Shown here one piece after another: positions 60,450 to 64,000 of a DNA stretch of 64,000 nt. The notes below the pieces were generated by a model. The model was not told the origin of the DNA. It saw only the letters and a list, made by a program, of their open reading frames with translations, and made no database searches. The DNA comes from Rhopalosiphum padi (taxonomy: Eukaryota; Arthropoda; Insecta; Hemiptera; Aphididae). Position 1 is the stretch's first letter. Every line of letters starts with the position of its first letter. Position numbers and translations under genes: made by a program. The stretch is from assembly GCF_020882245.1 (NCBI RefSeq), contig NC_083599.1, positions 19,478,865 through 19,542,864 on the forward strand. Reading direction: 5' to 3'.

Positions 60450-60690
60450 GGTATATAAAACAACATATGAAGCACAGGATATGCTAGCACCATATAAGGG
60501 AAGTCATCCAGTGATGGAATCCTCTGATAATTTATTAGTAAAATATTTATTTTAATAGGTCACAGCATCGGCACTTCTTAGAGGCGGCACAATGGGTTAT
60601 CAGGAAGAGACTCCGAAGAGTACGTGATGATAGATGGGAGACTAAAAGGTTAGGATGGTGTTGCAGTTTGGAGGAAATCATATTGTAATA
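60450..60690 (+). pseudogene. Coding-like patch, possible last exon or relic
   Basis: Two plus-strand pieces read like protein: 60460-60550 (QDMLAPYKGSHPVMESSDNL, then stops) and, after TTTTAATAG, 60560-60686 (QHRHFLEAAQWVIRKRLRRV, DDRWETKRLGWC, TAA). The second lies after a plausible splice acceptor and before AATAAA at 60782, so it could be a terminal exon. It is equally open in a second frame (VTASALLRGGTMGYQEETP). Family not recognised. Confidence 0.3.
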
Positions 60691-63600
60691 TGTAAAAATT
60701 GTAAAACTTAAAATTATTTCTGAACGGTGTGATGTATATAATTGGATCTTTTTGACGTATCTGTTTATAATATACTTATTAAATAAATAATAATATTACG
60801 TTGAAATAATTTCATTTTTTTTTCTACAAATAATAATAAAAATTGTGTTCTCACTAAATTTTATTAGATATAAATGGTATTTTAAATTATCATAAAATAA
60901 TATTATGTTGCATAATATAGTCATCCTACACATATAAACAATAATATTTGTTTATGGAAATTTTGTTTTACTTTTATAGACAAATTATATGATAGAAAAA
61001 ATGAAATGCAATAATAGTCAAGCTTGAAGTTTTTTTTTATGAAAATAAATAATGCATTAGCCTCGCTAGTCTATTACCGGTTAATGTTAATTTACCTAGA
61101 AAAATATTAAAAAAAATACAAACATAATTATATAATATTATTGTACACATCAAAACAAAAAAAAAAAGTTGCGTAGAAATTATCATTTACTAGTTACATA
61201 ATGTACATTGTACATGACATAGACTTACAGACACTAACAAATGTAGTGGTAAGTCTATCATTATAATGTTTGTATATTGTATATTATTAATATTAGTACA
61301 CCGCAAAGCACTGCACAATTGTGATAGGTACTATGAGCTTGAAAAAAATGTGAATATAGCCCATTTAGGTATATAATCATTTAAATGAATTATAGTGTGT
61401 GATGTACCGTGGATAGCAAACATAATAAATATTATTCGCAAACTGTAATAATATAATAAAAATGTTTCCGAGTCATCATGCTGAAAGGGTCGTAACGCTC
61501 GTAACACCAGTTCCGCTGTTTTAAAGCAGATGCAATAAAAGTAACTATTTCCTAAAAACCATAGGCAATTTTTCAGGGCCGGAATTTTGGGATCGACGAG
61601 TTTTAGTCATAATAAAATAACAGTACAAATCAAAAACCGGTGTTTTTATAACCAGTGTTTTTTATAACCGATTTTAATAGTACGAATATAATAAATTCAT
61701 ATTTATACAACCCGTTTAAAACATCTATGCGCGCAGTTGGTCACTGTGACAAAATCGAACAAAATTAAACAGTGAATATTCAAAATGTAATAGGTACCTA
61801 TATACTACAGTTGATAATATTCAGCTATAAAAGCCTTTAACATAAAATATGTAGGTCGTGTACAGCGAACCTGAATTTAGACAAACAGGAAATACTTTTT
61901 ATACAAACGTCTTTGCAGTCGTTGAGCTGTCGGGTTTAGTTACCTAAAATCGGTATCGGCACAATAAAACACGATTATTATTATTATTATTGTTGTTTGT
62001 ATTAATTTATTGAATATTACGTAATCGGAGATAAAACTGTAATATAAAGGTAAATACGTAAATTTTATCCGTGGTTGACAAGGCGGAAACTTAATATTTT
62101 ATAAATATATAAAAAATGTTGTTCACACACAACACACTTTGTTGGTCTGGTGATTTAATTACTGATACAAGATACAAGTATAGATTAAATTAAATCGTTT
62201 AACATCCGTTAACATCCATTCATGCTGACCGGAGCATAAAATAATATTTTATAAATTTTCGAGGATGTTCCGGATGTTTTGACGAAATCGTTTATATTTT
62301 TGGGTGAAACCGCGATCTACTCATCATCGCTTCAGCGAATCTAATTTATTTATCGTTATTTTCAAGACTTTACAACAATACTGCACATACTGACTTTCCT
62401 CGACAAGACGCCAGCAGGTAACAGAAAAATATATTTTATAAATTCAGTTTCAGTTTACTTTTAAACTTTCACTTTGATAAAACTATTGATATAGGATATA
62501 TACGTTGTCGTGATCGTAGCAGAGTGTACAAAGATCGTGTGACTCCGACAAGAATCGTTATTCAGTGGTGTCTAATGTCCATAGTATATAATAATAGTTA
62601 AGACTACTTGAATACACCGTCGTGACCATAAGCCCATAAAAAGTATACATGTACATTGGGAACTCATTTGGGCGCGAATAATGGAATAACGTTGATAATA
62701 TGTATATAAAATGTATAAAATGAAAGATACGTCCACATATATTATGCCTATATTACACGGCTATATTACATATAAGCGGATTATTTTTATCTTGTTTTCG
62801 CCCTAGTAGAAAGTATCTATTTTTTTTTAAAATGTTTATGATAATATGTATTATTTTGTAGATTTAGGGATTTTTTTTATGTTATAGGTAGGTACCTAAG
62901 AAAATTTTCTTACATTTTATGGAAAGCAAGTAATCTAAAACGATAATCGAATTTTAAGTAGCATTTTTCAACTCTCTCTTAATGTTTTATTGCTTAACTT
63001 TTCGTTTTCAACTGTAGTTAACCAAACTTTAAAATTAGACATATAAAATCAAAAATTCCTTATTCAATAGTAAATGAGATAGGAAATGTATTGAATTTCT
63101 TTAATTTAAAATAGTCCTAAAACGTCTATAATATTTTATCTAAAATCATCCTAGCGACACATATCTATTTTCAAAAAGTTAGACAATAATAAATATTAAC
63201 CTATTGATTAGTTTTTGAAATAATTAAGTTTTTTTGTTAGGTATGAATTTTTACACAAATAAGTTATTGTAAACAAAATTCTACCTTACATAAAATATTT
63301 AAAAAAAATATTTTATTTAAAACATTATTGCTGGACTGAATAATTTATTACTTATAAATAAATATTAGTTATTACTGATTCACAATTAAGTACACATTAA
63401 TATTATATTGTGTTTAGGTTTATTTGTACTGTCGCTAGCTGTAAGATAAAAAAAAAGGGGGAAAGTATGTAGTAGTCACTCTGTTGTATAGTATAGGTGT
63501 CGAACGTATCTCGTCATTGAAGAAGTGACTGTAAGGTATGTGATGCATTTTATATAAATCATTTTATATGAGTAATCATTCCGTGCAGACGGTCTGCCGG

Positions 63601-64000
63601 CTGACATAATAAGTATTATTATAAATATATTTTATATTGTAATTAATTTTACTATTAGTAATATTAATAACGCAGTATGGGTCGAATTATTTTTTCCCAA
63701 AAATTTTATATTTGAAAATGTAATTGTGTGTAAAATATAATAAAATACCTATGTTAAGAGTTTTAAATCTAAACGAAAACTATTTTTGATTTATAACAAA
63801 ATAAGTCACTAAAATTGTTATAATTCGTTTAAACACCTAATTTCGTAAGAAAATTGATTTTTAAACTTTATCAAATAAACAATATAACATTGTACTTTGT
63901 AGAATGTACAGCCTAAAACTATTTTTATTCTATTATAAAAGTCTAATATAGGTGAACAATTAATAGACTATTGTTAAACAATGATATGCATTTTAAAATG
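60691..64000. other. Noncoding AT-rich end of window
   Basis: No gene recognised. 62220-62420 is a little GC-richer and ends ACGCCAGCAG/GTAACA, which could be a donor of a noncoding first exon. 63586-63598 is the palindrome GCAGACGGTCTGC. TAGGTAGGTACCTA occurs at about 62886. All are suggestive only. Confidence 0.4.

Noticed and set aside
1..64000. tRNA, rRNA, CRISPR and bacterial operon features
   Set aside because: A scan by eye for GGTTCGA-type T-arms, spaced identical repeats and Shine-Dalgarno-linked ORFs gave nothing credible. A tRNAscan/Infernal run would settle the RNA genes.

Overview
This is a very AT-rich eukaryotic window from an insect, most likely an aphid. The lineage call is an inference from three things: the base composition, the many TAGGTA/TACCTA runs, and a dense set of small TIR transposons (hAT, Tc1/mariner/pogo and MULE types) beside Jockey-like LINE remnants. 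There is no bacterial gene organisation, CRISPR array, rRNA or recognisable tRNA.

Region 1 (about 0.9-12.8 kb) holds the one gene I can reconstruct with confidence. It is a plus-strand, 11-exon gene encoding an 858-residue Rubicon orthologue (RUN domain, Beclin-1-interacting, cysteine-rich). Every exon junction keeps frame and has GT/AG borders. The product has the N-terminal RUN domain, a serine-rich middle, the short conserved ENAHFKISE and DWAPPRPQIIF blocks, and the C-terminal zinc-binding Rubicon-homology (RH) domain. In animals Rubicon restrains the Beclin-1/UVRAG/Vps34 complex and binds Rab7, so it slows autophagosome-lysosome fusion and acts in endosomal and phagosomal pathways. The introns carry two intact hAT-type MITEs with perfect 8-bp target duplications, a Jockey-type reverse-transcriptase tail, hAT fragments and an unexplained GC-richer island.

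Region 2 (about 12.8-31.3 kb) is a gene desert filled with transposon debris: two pogo/Tigger-like TA-flanked elements, several hAT MITEs (one with a perfect 8-bp duplication), a 1.07-kb element with 22-bp perfect inverted termini and repeated internal motifs, and a decayed mariner/Tc1-type transposase.

Region 3 (about 31.3-48.2 kb) is nearly featureless AT-rich DNA.

Region 4 (about 48.2-54.5 kb) has a small CpG-rich island (possible promoter or first exon), an 831-bp MULE-type element with 9-bp target duplications and a transposase C-terminal relic, a 5'-truncated LINE tail, and a 529-bp hAT element.

Region 5 (54.5-64 kb) is mostly AT-rich noncoding DNA with two weak coding-like patches (59.48-59.80 kb minus; 60.45-60.69 kb plus) that I cannot identify.

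I found no convincing new molecular system. The most useful results are the full Rubicon gene model, the exactly bounded mobile elements, and a handful of unexplained GC-richer islands.
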